From SHZL01 sp963815185 (GTDB lineage: Bacteria > Pseudomonadota > Gammaproteobacteria > Xanthomonadales > SZUA-36), in NCBI GenBank assembly GCA_963815185.1, contig CAWFGC010000003.1:1-64000 (forward strand): 64,000 nucleotides of DNA. The letters run 5' to 3'. The translations under genes and the position numbers were made by a program. Shown piece by piece: positions 25,895-35,112 of the stretch; the stretch's first letter is position 1; each line of letters starts with the position of its first letter. The notes beneath the pieces are model-generated. The model ran no database searches and was not told the origin of the DNA. It saw only the letters and a program-made list of their open reading frames with translations.

Positions 25895-27069
25895 ACGGTT
25901 TGAGCACCGTGTTGCGTAAAGAAGTGAAAGAGAACTTTCGCGACCGCCGCGCGATTTTCAATTCCCTGCTGCTGGGTCCGATCCTGTTTCCGTTGATGTT
26001 TATCGCGCTGATCTGGTTTACCACGTCCAATGAGGAAGAGCGGGCGGAGAAGATCCTTGAAGTACCGGTGGTCGGTGCTGACAACGCGCCCAGCCTGATG
26101 CGGTTTCTACAACAGCAAGGCATGGTGGTCAAACCCGCCCCCGCCGACCCCGAGGCCGTGGTACGCAGCCAGGACGAACTGGTCATCCTGCGCATCAAAC
26201 CCGAGTATGGTGAGAAATGGCGTCGGGGTGAGCCTGCGCCAGTGGAAGTCATTTCCGACCCTTCGCGGCGGGAATCCGAGGTGGCAATCCGCCGCGTCAA
26301 AACCTTGCTGGCCATGTACGGACAACAAATCGGCGTTCTTCGCCTGCACCTGCGCGGCGTCGCGCCGCAAGCAGCCTCGCCCATCATGATCCGCGATGTC
26401 GATTTGTCCACGGCCAAGAGCCGGGCCATCCTGGCGATGATTTTCCTGCCCTATGTGTTGATGATTACGGCCTTCACAGGGGGCATGCACCTGGCGATGG
26501 ACACCACCGCCGGCGAAAAGGAACGCAAAAGCCTGGAACCCCTGTTGATCAATCCGGTGCCGCGCTGGCAAATCATGGGTGGCAAATTGATTACCACCAT
26601 GTTGTTTGCGATGTCGTCCCTGGCCTTGACCCTGTTTTCGTTCAAGCTCGTCTTGCCGCTGATGCCGGTTGGCCCATTTGGAATCGACCTGAGCATCAGC
26701 GCTCATGCCATGGCGCTGATCCTGCTGGTAATCGCACCCGTGGCCATTCTCGCCGCCAGCCTGCTGACCCTGCTGGCTTCCTTCGCCAAGACCTATCGCG
26801 AAGCACAGTCCTATATGGGCCTGGTGGTCATGATTCCATTGATTCCCAGCATCATATTCATGTCCAATCCCATCCGGCCTGAGACCTGGATGATGTCCCT
26901 GCCGCTGTTTTCGCAGAACCTTTTGATCGGTGAGATCGTGCGCGGTGAAGCCGTTTCATCGCTCTGGTACGCTTTGTCCATCGGCAGCACCCTGATCATC
27001 GGTCTCGCGCTCGCCATTATCGCCGCCAACCTGTACAACAAACCCCACCTGATCTTCAGCGGCTCTTGA
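25891..27069 (+). CDS. natB: ABC-2 permease NatB-like
   Basis: A 392-residue ABC-2 permease with one N-terminal helix, a large periplasmic domain (residues 45-170) and five C-terminal helices. GEKERKSLEPLLINP is characteristic of NatB. ATGA overlap with natA. Confidence 0.84.
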   Translation: MNGLSTVLRKEVKENFRDRRAIFNSLLLGPILFPLMFIALIWFTTSNEEERAEKILEVPVVGADNAPSLMRFLQQQGMVVKPAPADPEAVVRSQDELVILRIKPEYGEKWRRGEPAPVEVISDPSRRESEVAIRRVKTLLAMYGQQIGVLRLHLRGVAPQAASPIMIRDVDLSTAKSRAILAMIFLPYVLMITAFTGGMHLAMDTTAGEKERKSLEPLLINPVPRWQIMGGKLITTMLFAMSSLALTLFSFKLVLPLMPVGPFGIDLSISAHAMALILLVIAPVAILAASLLTLLASFAKTYREAQSYMGLVVMIPLIPSIIFMSNPIRPETWMMSLPLFSQNLLIGEIVRGEAVSSLWYALSIGSTLIIGLALAIIAANLYNKPHLIFSGS

Positions 27070-27168
27070 TGAACCAGGGAACCGCTGATCAGAAGTGCTC
27101 TAAAGCGGGATTTCAGCTAGGATAGGGACCCTCAAACGATACTCCCCTCGCGGGGCAGGAGAACGCCC

Positions 27169-27708
27169 ATGATCCGCTATCTGCTTGGTATTGCGATGAT
27201 TGCCGCCAGTCTGACCGCTTGTGCGGGCGAACCCCCACAGGTTGGCAGTGCCGCTCCAGGCTTCAAGTTACAGGACCAGAACGGCGCCTGGCATGATCTT
27301 GAAGACTACCGGGGTAAATGGCTGGCCGTATACTTCTATCCCAAAGACGATACCCCGGGGTGCACCACCGAAGCCTGCAGCTTCCGGGACAGTATTTATG
27401 CTTTCAAGGCGATAGGCGCCGAAGTGGTGGGCATCAGCGTGGATGACGTTGATTCCCATAAGGAATTTTCCACCAAGTACAAGCTGCCCTTCACCATCCT
27501 GTCTGACGCCGGCGGGCAGGTTTCCGATGCTTATGGTGTGCTGCGTGACTACAAGCTGATGCAAATAGCCAGCAGGCAATCCTTCCTGGTGAACCCGGAT
27601 GGAATTATCGTGAAACACTATGCCGACGTCGACCCCGAAAGTCATACCCAACAGGTGCTGACAGATCTGCAGAATTTGATGGCGGAGAAATCCCCGGCTG
27701 CGGGCTGA
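27169..27708 (+). CDS. bcp: lipoprotein peroxiredoxin, BCP/PrxQ type
   Basis: A 179-residue thiol peroxidase. A lipoprotein signal ends in the lipobox LTAC (Cys18). The catalytic site YPKDDTPGCTTEACSFRD has peroxidatic and resolving cysteines five residues apart. BCP enzymes are usually cytoplasmic, so a membrane-anchored periplasmic form is unusual. It would reduce peroxides at the envelope. AGGAG precedes the ATG. Confidence 0.88.
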   Translation: MIRYLLGIAMIAASLTACAGEPPQVGSAAPGFKLQDQNGAWHDLEDYRGKWLAVYFYPKDDTPGCTTEACSFRDSIYAFKAIGAEVVGISVDDVDSHKEFSTKYKLPFTILSDAGGQVSDAYGVLRDYKLMQIASRQSFLVNPDGIIVKHYADVDPESHTQQVLTDLQNLMAEKSPAAG

Positions 27709-27905
27709 TCATGGCAATATGGATCGGGTGGCAGGCGAGCACGCCGATCCGGTGACCTTTCTGGCACGGCAAAAGACGACGCACCTGGAAATACCTGCGT
27801 CCGGACCAAAACGCCTGCGATGTCGTCTTGAAAAACAAATTCTCGCAGTCGGCAAAATATGGTGCTACAGTATGTTGAGGAAATGGATTTCCTGGAGACA
27901 CAATT

Positions 27906-28553
27906 ATGGACGACGCCTCGAAAGCGGTTGCCAAGACAACTCCTATTCTCGACCAAGATTCCTCGGCTACCAGAACCGGCCCAAACGCCTCTGAAGTCAG
28001 CGGTACGTTTGTCGCGTACATGGACGATTCCACCGAATCGCAGGTGGCGCGTAGCAAGGAAAACCTGACCACCTCGGCAAAGGCGCTGGATCGTTGGTTC
28101 GCGGAGCGGCAGAAGCATCACGGTCCACCGCGCTTGCTGGAAATTCCCAACGAGGCCCTGGTTTCCAATGCCGGGCCGATCAATCTGACGGGAAACATTA
28201 CCCTGGTCAAAGAAGATGGGAGCGTGATGTATGCAAACCATCTCAGCTTGTGCCGCTGCGGTGCTTCGCAGAACAAGCCCATATGCGATGAACGCCATCT
28301 CGAAGCAGAGTTTCTGAACTCTGGAAGAATCCAGGAAGTGTCCGATGCAGCGCATACCGAGCGGCCCAGCAAGATCACGATTTCCACCATCAAGAATGGC
28401 CCGATAACCTTCAAGGGCCGGTTACGACTGCACAACAACCTCGGGCAGGAATGCGTCAAGCAACGCGGTTCTTTATGCCGGTGTGGTCAATCGGCCAACA
28501 AGCCATTTTGCGACGGCTCGCACGAAAAGATCGGATTCCGCTCCGGCCGCTAG
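27906..28553 (+). CDS. double CDGSH iron-sulfur protein
   Basis: A 215-residue protein with two CDGSH 2Fe-2S sites near residues 115-130 (CRCGASQNKPICDERH) and 190-205 (CRCGQSANKPFCDGSH). The first keeps the three cysteines and the histidine but has ER in place of GS. Such proteins bind redox-active clusters. Their bacterial role is uncertain. The 197 bases before it hold no gene I can support. Confidence 0.85.
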   Translation: MDDASKAVAKTTPILDQDSSATRTGPNASEVSGTFVAYMDDSTESQVARSKENLTTSAKALDRWFAERQKHHGPPRLLEIPNEALVSNAGPINLTGNITLVKEDGSVMYANHLSLCRCGASQNKPICDERHLEAEFLNSGRIQEVSDAAHTERPSKITISTIKNGPITFKGRLRLHNNLGQECVKQRGSLCRCGQSANKPFCDGSHEKIGFRSGR

Positions 28554-28620
28554 CCCGGGAAGCCGAATCTGATTTGAGACAGCCGTTGCGCTCTGCACCT
28601 GCGGGCGGCACAATCCGCCG

Positions 28621-28977
28621 ATGGATGTTTTTCGCGTATTTCAAATTGAGGCCGCGCACCGCCTTCCCCATGTTCCCGCCGGACACAAGTGCGCGCGAAT
28701 CCATGGCCACTCGTTCCGCATCGAGGTCCATGTCAGCGGCGAGGTAGGAGAACTCACCGGTTGGGTGATGGATTTTGCCGACCTGCGCCAGGCATTTCAG
28801 CCCTTGTTTGATCAACTGGACCATCGGTATTTGAATGAAATCGAGGGTTTGGAAAATCCGACCAGCGAGAATCTGGCGCGGTGGATTTGGCCGCGCTTGC
28901 AGGAACATCTGCCTCTGCTGAGCAAAATCGTCGTGCAGGAGACCTGTAATGCCGGTTGCATTTATACCGGCGCCTAA
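28621..28977 (+). CDS. queD: 6-carboxytetrahydropterin synthase (QueD)
   Basis: A 118-residue 6-pyruvoyl-tetrahydropterin-synthase-fold enzyme. Zinc ligands come from EAAHRLP and RIHGHSF, the nearby cysteine (KCARIHGH) is the catalytic one, and the family motifs WVMDFADL, LDHRYLN and PTSENLA follow. It makes 6-carboxytetrahydropterin for queuosine. No other queuosine gene is nearby. Confidence 0.9.
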   Translation: MDVFRVFQIEAAHRLPHVPAGHKCARIHGHSFRIEVHVSGEVGELTGWVMDFADLRQAFQPLFDQLDHRYLNEIEGLENPTSENLARWIWPRLQEHLPLLSKIVVQETCNAGCIYTGA

Positions 28978-29022
28978 CCTGCATACGAACGATCGGACGC
29001 TGGAGCACCGGTCAGCGTTCGG

Positions 29023-29053
29023 CAAAAAAAAAGGCCAGGCGTTTGCCTGGCCT
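29023..29053 (-). terminator. strong minus-strand intrinsic terminator with no annotated gene upstream
   Basis: On the minus strand, AGGCCAGGC-AAAC-GCCTGGCCT is followed by an uninterrupted run of nine T. The T-run lies only on the minus side, so it ends a leftward transcript. The region to its right (29054-29270) has no convincing protein gene, so it may end a small RNA. It could also stop readthrough toward queD. Confidence 0.7.
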
Positions 29054-29282
29054 CAGTATTGCGACTTGGAGAGTCTTTCCTCAATCGTGTTACATCGACT
29101 GCAACCCATGTTCCGGTCCGTCGATGGATACAGTCTGGAACATCGGCATGGCCGAGTAAATGATCTGGGTCATGTGCGTGGAAAAAGGGTTTGTATGCCA
29201 CTGAGTTCCATGCAAGAAATACCCTGGCGGCTATGCGCTCCTTCAAACCGCTGCAATGCAATTGATCGCGCATGGGCTGCAG

Positions 29283-29296
29283 TTGACACCGATCAA
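29283..29296 (+). promoter_or_regulatory. FNR/Anr box upstream of hemN
   Basis: TTGACACCGATCAA differs from the FNR consensus TTGAT-N4-ATCAA at one base. It is centred about 69 bp before the hemN start. Because fnr follows hemN, oxygen-responsive activation of hemN is the expected use. Confidence 0.7.
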
Positions 29297-29358
29297 TATC
29301 AAATCTGGTATCTTCCGGTAGTCTGCATTCACTGGCCTGAATCCAATTTGGCGCAAAG

Positions 29359-30750
29359 ATGAATCAACGAGTCCGCTTCAACCCCGAACTGGTCAAGCGA
29401 TACGATGTCGCCGGTCCCAGGTATACGTCTTACCCGACGGCAGTGCAATTCCATGAAGGATTCGACGCCGAGGCCTATCGTCGTTATGTGACGGAAAGCA
29501 ACAATGAACTGATTCCTTCTCCTCTGTCCCTGTACGTGCACCTGCCCTTCTGCCGGTCACTTTGTTACTACTGTGGCTGCACCAAGAAAGTCACGCGGCA
29601 CGAAGAACAGGGGGTCGCCTACCTCGATCTGCTGGCCCGGGAAATCGAGATGCGCGGCGGCCTTTTCGATCGCGACCGCAAGGTGACGCAGCTTCATTTT
29701 GGCGGTGGCACGCCCACCTTCTTTAACGACGCACAGCTGGAGCGGTTGATGACCCAGTTGGGGCATGCATTTCACTTCAGCACCAACAAAGATCGAGAAT
29801 TCTCCATTGAAGTCGACCCCAGAACCGTGGACGGGAAGCGCCTTGCCCGCCTGGCCGATATCGGCTTCAACCGCATCAGCCTGGGCGTCCAGGATATCAA
29901 CCCGGAGGTGCAAAAGGCGGTCAACCGGATCCAGGACCCGAATGCAACGCTGGAAATGGTCTCTGCATCCCGGGCCTTGGGATTCAATTCGGTTTCCATT
30001 GACCTGATCTATGGCTTGCCCTTGCAAACCACGGAGAGTTTTCGCCAGACCCTTGAAACCGTCATGGCTGCACAGCCGGATCGTCTGGCGGTCTACAACT
30101 ATGCGCACATGCCCCACGTTTTTCGTTCCCAACGCATGATCAATGAGGCCGACATTCCTTCGCCGCAAACAAAACTGAATTTGATGGAACTCACTATTCA
30201 GATGCTGACCGAAGCGGGTTATATCTATATCGGCATGGATCATTTTGCACTGCCGGATGATGAGTTGAGCATCGCCCAACGCAAGGGCCATTTGCACAGA
30301 AACTTTCAGGGTTATTCAACGCGATCGGAATGTGACCTGATCGGCCTCGGGGTCAGCGCCATTGGCAAGATCGGTGACTGCTATGTGCAGAATTTGAAAG
30401 AACTTCCGCATTGGAGCGCCGCAGTCACCTCGGGCGTGCTGCCCATCTGGCGTGGCATCAGCCTGAACGCAGAGGACAGTCTGCGGCGGGCCGTCATAGA
30501 ATCGATTATGTGTCATGGTCGGGTTGACTTCGACGATTTTGGCCAGCGGTTCAACATCGACTTTAGCGAACACTTTGCGCTGGAGATCCATCAACTTGAC
30601 AACCTGGCCAAGGACGGCCTCATCGAACTTGGGGAAGAGGGATTCACCGTCACGCCCGAAGGCCGGCTATTGTTGCGTTCTGTCGCGATGGTTTTTGACG
30701 AATACCTGCAGGCCGCCAGCAAGCAACCTCGTTTCTCGCGGGTTATCTGA
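29359..30750 (+). CDS. hemN: oxygen-independent coproporphyrinogen III oxidase
   Basis: A 463-residue radical SAM enzyme. Its cluster motif is CRSLCYYCGC (CxxxCxxC plus the following Cys), preceded by LYVHLPF, with the HFGGGTPTF SAM loop. It converts coproporphyrinogen III to protoporphyrinogen IX without oxygen. Typical HemN length and N-terminus (KYD-like VKRYDVAGPRYTSYP) separate it from HemW. Confidence 0.95.
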   Translation: MNQRVRFNPELVKRYDVAGPRYTSYPTAVQFHEGFDAEAYRRYVTESNNELIPSPLSLYVHLPFCRSLCYYCGCTKKVTRHEEQGVAYLDLLAREIEMRGGLFDRDRKVTQLHFGGGTPTFFNDAQLERLMTQLGHAFHFSTNKDREFSIEVDPRTVDGKRLARLADIGFNRISLGVQDINPEVQKAVNRIQDPNATLEMVSASRALGFNSVSIDLIYGLPLQTTESFRQTLETVMAAQPDRLAVYNYAHMPHVFRSQRMINEADIPSPQTKLNLMELTIQMLTEAGYIYIGMDHFALPDDELSIAQRKGHLHRNFQGYSTRSECDLIGLGVSAIGKIGDCYVQNLKELPHWSAAVTSGVLPIWRGISLNAEDSLRRAVIESIMCHGRVDFDDFGQRFNIDFSEHFALEIHQLDNLAKDGLIELGEEGFTVTPEGRLLLRSVAMVFDEYLQAASKQPRFSRVI

Positions 30751-30893
30751 CAAGGCTGGATAACTCGCCACAGGGGCGGAACAGAGATATTTAGGCCCAA
30801 ATCCATTAATCGCAAGCATACGTAGAATTACGCATGTGTCCATGTTGCTGTGCTATATATAGTGCACGTATGGAGCATTAATGGAGAGTCAAG

Positions 30894-31643
30894 ATGGAAA
30901 ACGTACAAAGGGCTGACAATGTTTACGATTTCTACCGTCATCCCGGCCGTGCACAGGTAGCGTGTAGCCGGTGCACCCTGGGTGATCTGTGTCTGCCGCG
31001 CGGGCTGTCTGCAGACGAGACTCAGCGCTTTGAACAAATTGTGCACCGGTCGAGGCCGATTCAACCCGGCGAACACCTGTTCCGCGCGGGCGACGCTTTC
31101 CAATCCGTGGCCGCCGTACGTACCGGTTGCTTCAAGAGCTACGTCATTGACCACGAAGGTCAGGAGCAGGTGCTTGGATTTCACCTGCCCGGCGAAATCA
31201 TCGGCATCGATGCCATTCACAGCAGCCGGCACCTGGCGAATGTCGTAGCCCTGGACACCAGCGCCGTTTGCGGCCTGACCTTCGAGTCAGTCTCCAGCCT
31301 GGCGCGCCATATGCCGGATCTACAGGCAGAGCTGTTCCGTATTATGAGTTTGCGAATCAGTGAACTTGAGTCCAGCGCCGGGGATCTGAGCGCGGACCAA
31401 CGTATTGCATTATTCCTGATATCGCTTTCCGAACGCTTTTCACGCCGCGGCTATTCCGAAACCGAATTTATCCTGGCGATGTCACGACGGGATATCGCCA
31501 GCTATCTCAGGCTGGCCACGGAAACCGTCAGCCGCGTATTGGCCCGCTTCCAAAAAGCCGGAGTTCTGCGCGTGGATCGCAAACAGGTCAGGATCCGCCA
31601 TCTCGATGAACTGAGAAAACTGAGCGGCAACAACCTCGACTGA
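30894..31643 (+). CDS. fnr: Fnr/Anr oxygen-sensing transcription regulator
   Basis: A 249-residue Crp/Fnr protein. Cluster-binding cysteines are at 24, 27, 33 (CSRCTLGDLC) and 126, so it can bind a 4Fe-4S cluster. The recognition helix ESVSR-like motif reads ATETVSRVLARF, giving FNR specificity. It activates anaerobic genes, and the neighbouring hemN carries a matching site. Confidence 0.93.
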   Translation: MENVQRADNVYDFYRHPGRAQVACSRCTLGDLCLPRGLSADETQRFEQIVHRSRPIQPGEHLFRAGDAFQSVAAVRTGCFKSYVIDHEGQEQVLGFHLPGEIIGIDAIHSSRHLANVVALDTSAVCGLTFESVSSLARHMPDLQAELFRIMSLRISELESSAGDLSADQRIALFLISLSERFSRRGYSETEFILAMSRRDIASYLRLATETVSRVLARFQKAGVLRVDRKQVRIRHLDELRKLSGNNLD

Positions 31644-31705
31644 AACGGGAACCGCTTGACAGGGGCTCAACAGCCCGGGAACCGAATTCCATCCGGACTG
31701 GCAGG

Positions 31706-32188
31706 CTAGTGTTGCGCGCCTCCCGGGCCGTGCACATGGCCATGTGCCTTCTCTTCATCCGTCGCATCCCTGACGTCGGTGACCTCGACATCGAATGTGA
31801 GCGCCTGTCCGGCCAGGGGATGGTTGGCATCGACGTCGATATTGAAGCGGCCGACTTTGACGACCGTGACCTGGACCGGCCCTTGCCGGGTTTGCAAGCC
31901 GACCACCTGACCCGGCTTCAGGCTTTTGGGATTGCGGAAGTGTTTGGCGGAGACGCGCTGCATATTAGCCGGCCTTCTTTCTCCGTAAGCATCAGCCGGT
32001 TGCACCGTAACCTGGAAGACGTCGCCCGCAGTTTTGCCCTCCAGAGCTTCTTCCAGGCCCTTGATGATGTTTCCGGAGCCATGCAAATAGTTCATCGGCT
32101 CCCGCTCACGTGAAGACTCCATCACCTCTCCGCGGGAATTGCTCAGCGTGTAATGAATTGACACAACCTTGTTCCTGGTGATCGTCAT
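31706..32188 (-). CDS. slyD: FKBP-type peptidyl-prolyl isomerase SlyD
   Basis: A 160-residue protein with split FKBP halves (NKVVSIHYTLSNS; GNIIKGLEEALEGKTAGD) around the insert-in-flap chaperone domain (AYGERRPANMQRVSAKHF). A short histidine-bearing tail (HGHVHGPGG) is a reduced form of the nickel-binding tail. It converges on fnr. Confidence 0.9.
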   Translation of the reverse strand: MTITRNKVVSIHYTLSNSRGEVMESSREREPMNYLHGSGNIIKGLEEALEGKTAGDVFQVTVQPADAYGERRPANMQRVSAKHFRNPKSLKPGQVVGLQTRQGPVQVTVVKVGRFNIDVDANHPLAGQALTFDVEVTDVRDATDEEKAHGHVHGPGGAQH

Positions 32189-32270
32189 GGCACTCTTCCG
32201 TGCGCTGCATGTAACGTTCGATTATACCCTTACCTGCCCGGACCTGAGCCCGGCCGGCGCTATCCGCAAG

Positions 32271-34043
32271 CTACTTTTGATCTTTGATCCAGGTCCGCAC
32301 CTCGTCCTTGAGTATGTCCAATGTGACGGAACCCAAACCCAGCACAAAATCATGAAATGCGCGCACGTCGAAATGGTCCCCCAAGGCCTGTTCTGCTTCC
32401 TTGCGCAACTGCCATAAAGTGTATTCTCCCAGCTTGTAACTCAGCGCCTGGGCCGGCCAGGAAATATAGCGATCGATTTCGGTGGTCACCTCATGCAGCG
32501 ACAGTGCGGTATTGGACGCCAGATATTCCTGGGCTTGCTGCCTGGTCCAGCCCATGGTGTGGATGCCGGTATCGATCACCAGACGGCAAGCCCGCCACAT
32601 TTCATAAGTCAAACGCCCGAAGTCTTCATACGGTGTTTCGTATATGCCCATTTCGACGCCGAGTTTTTCCGCGTATAAGCCCCAGCCCTCACCAAACGCT
32701 GAAATGTAGTCATTGCGCCGGAATGGCGGCTGGTCCTTCAACTCCAGAGCCAGGGCGCCTTGCAGATGGTGCCCCGGGACTGCCTCGTGCAAGGTCAGGG
32801 CAGGAATGGTGTACAGGGTGCGGCTTTTCAAATCATAGGTGTTTACCCAGTAATAGCCGCCGCGGTGCGCGTCCAGTGGGGCAGGAAAATACCGCCCACT
32901 GGTGTAGAACGGCGCCAGCTCTTGCGGCACCGGCGCGACACCGTACGGCTGCCGCGGCAAGTGACCAAACAGCATCGGCAAGCGCCCATCGATCTTCTTG
33001 GCGTAGTAGGAAGCGAGGGCCAGCAATTCCCTGGGGGTTTTGGCGTAGAACTGCGGGTCGGTGCGCAGGAATTGGAGGAACGCGGCAAAGTCGCCCTTGA
33101 ATCCGACTTGCTTGATGATGGCATCCATTTCAGAGCGAATTCTCGCCACCTCGGCCAGCCCGATGTCATGAATCTCCTGCGGGCTCATGTCGACGGTGGC
33201 ATAGCGCTTGATTTGCGCCTGGTAATACGCTTGCCCACCCGGCAGATCATAGGCGCCCAGGGTCGTGCGGGCGCCGGGGATGTATTCATCGTGGAAGAAG
33301 TCAAACAATCGTCTGGTAGGCAGGAATCACATCATCGGCAATCACCTGTCGCGCCAGCAGCAAGCAACTCTGCGCGTTCTTCCTTGCTCAAGCGATTGCG
33401 GCAGGGTCAGGAAAGGTGCGAAAAAGGGACTCTTGTCTGCCCGGTCGACCAATTGCGCCTTGATGGGTTCGTCACGCCCGGACAGAATCACTTGCGGCTG
33501 GGTGAACTTCAATTCCAGACCGGTGCGCATCAGGGCGATGTACTCATCCATTACCACCCCCATCAGGTGCAGGCGCGAAGTGTAGTTGCGATAGTCCTGC
33601 ACACTGCCAAAGTCGGTTTCTGCCGGCAAACGGCTCCAATCCACGTAGAAACCTTCGTCACTGGTGAACGGAATGAGATAGGACTTGGTTTGATAAGCCG
33701 CCATGAAGTCATCAATTTGCTTGCTGAACAGCCGGTAGTTGATGCATTCCTCGCGACTCAGACGATCACAGGAAATCTCTTCCAGTTGCTGGTTTATGTC
33801 TTCCCAGTAGGTATAACGCCGCAACTGATCCTGTTCGCTGACATGGCTGAGTTCAGCGTCATATTGATGCACGCCGGCCGAGGTAGCCAGCAATGGAAAT
33901 TCCTTGAGGCGGAAGGCCCATTCAGCTTCGTAGATCTGTTTGAAATGATCTCCATCCGCCGACGCCGCCAAAACTGGCGGATGACCCAACAACAAGAGCA
34001 AGCCTGCAAAAGCCAGGCTGCGGATAGGCGCCATCGACGTCAT
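32271..34043 (-). pseudogene. DUF885-family exported metallopeptidase-like protein, broken by three insertions
   Basis: The N-terminal part (33342-34043) has a signal peptide (SLAFAGLLLLLG) and the DUF885 start. The C-terminal part (32271-33308) carries the metal motif LHEAVPGHH and the family's LTYEMWRACRLVIDTGIHTMGW. Between them, within about 90 bp, three net +1 insertions occur: an extra C near 33396, a doubled TTGC near 33361 and an extra A near 33307. Skipping them restores SKEERAELL, ARQVIADDVIPAYQT and LFDFFHDEY in one frame. The total is three, so the ends are already in phase, but two TGA codons intervene. AAAGGAG precedes the ATG at 34043. It lies 38 bp after the epimerase gene and may belong to that operon. 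Confidence 0.8.
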
Positions 34044-34081
34044 AGGATTCTCCTTTGTTGGGCTATGTCGTAGAAATTGCA

Positions 34082-35098
34082 TCAGGAAACCTGAAAACCC
34101 CGCCAATAGGGATCGTCCGCGGGGTCCACCGTTATGCGGTTGTGGCCGTAGATGCGGGCCCAGCCTTCTATGCTCGGAATAATGGCGCTGAAGGGCCCGA
34201 CCTGGCCTAACGCTTCAATGCGGCCCGTGAACTGGCTGCCGATAAAACTTTCATGCACAAACCGATCGCCCAGGCGCAACGCTCCCCGGGCCGCAAGCTG
34301 CGCCATGCGCGCCGACGTGCCGGTGCCGCAGGGCGAGCGGTCGATCGCCTGGTCTCCATAAAACACCGCGTTGCGTGCATCCGAATCAGACTTGAGCGGC
34401 TTTCCGGCCCAGAGAATATGCCGCAAGCCATTGATACGGTCGTCCTCCGGGTGGATGAATTCATGACGCTCATTCAGCCGCGCGCGCAACAGTGGGCTGA
34501 GCTGAAGAATGTTTGCGGCGCTCAGGTCCGAAAGATCGCGGTAATGTTGCTGCGGCTCCACAATGGCGTAAAAATTTCCACCATAGGCAACGTCAACCGT
34601 CAAGCTGCCACCGAGCTCCGGACAATCGACCGGCACCGATTCAGCGTGCAAATAGGACGGGATATTGGTAAAGCGCACCGAGCGCACCCGGCCATGGTCC
34701 TGGGTGTAGTGCGTGATGACCCTGCCGGCCGGCGTTTCCAGCACCAATTGTCCAGGCGTTCGGGGATTCACCAAACCATGCTCGATCGCGATGGTTACCG
34801 TGCCGATGGTGCCATGACCGCACATGGGCAGGCATCCCGAGGTTTCGATGTAGAGGACCCCGATATCGCAATCTTCGCGGGTTGAAGGGTAGAGGATGCT
34901 GCCGGACATCATGGCATGGCCACGCGGTTCAAACATCAGGGCAGTTCGCACCCAGTCATATTCGCGCAGGAAATGTTGCCGGCGCTCCGCCATGCTGTCA
35001 CCTTCCAGATCGGGTCCGCCTTGCGCCACCAGCCGCACGGGGTTGCCGCAGGTGTGGGCATCGATGCAATAGAATTCCTGTTTGGCTGGCTTCTTCAT
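34082..35098 (-). CDS. 4-hydroxyproline 2-epimerase (proline racemase family)
   Basis: A 338-residue member of the proline racemase superfamily. Both catalytic positions are cysteine, in LPMCGHGT and SPCGTGTSA. That indicates epimerase or racemase activity rather than the Thr-type hydroxyproline dehydratase. It interconverts trans-4-hydroxy-L-proline and cis-4-hydroxy-D-proline, the first step of the pathway. The neighbours supply the next two steps. The start at 35098 gives the family N-terminus (FYCIDAHTCGNPVRLV). Confidence 0.88.
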   Translation of the reverse strand: MKKPAKQEFYCIDAHTCGNPVRLVAQGGPDLEGDSMAERRQHFLREYDWVRTALMFEPRGHAMMSGSILYPSTREDCDIGVLYIETSGCLPMCGHGTIGTVTIAIEHGLVNPRTPGQLVLETPAGRVITHYTQDHGRVRSVRFTNIPSYLHAESVPVDCPELGGSLTVDVAYGGNFYAIVEPQQHYRDLSDLSAANILQLSPLLRARLNERHEFIHPEDDRINGLRHILWAGKPLKSDSDARNAVFYGDQAIDRSPCGTGTSARMAQLAARGALRLGDRFVHESFIGSQFTGRIEALGQVGPFSAIIPSIEGWARIYGHNRITVDPADDPYWRGFQVS

Positions 35099-35112
35099 CA
35101 CGGCTGCGCCCA

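Noticed and set aside
31660..31680. Hairpin between fnr and slyD as terminator
   Set aside because: The stem is only five base pairs and has no T-run.
32760..34073. Long plus-strand open frame (437 codons)
   Set aside because: It is antisense to the DUF885 gene, which has signal peptide and metal motifs. The plus frame has no recognisable domain.
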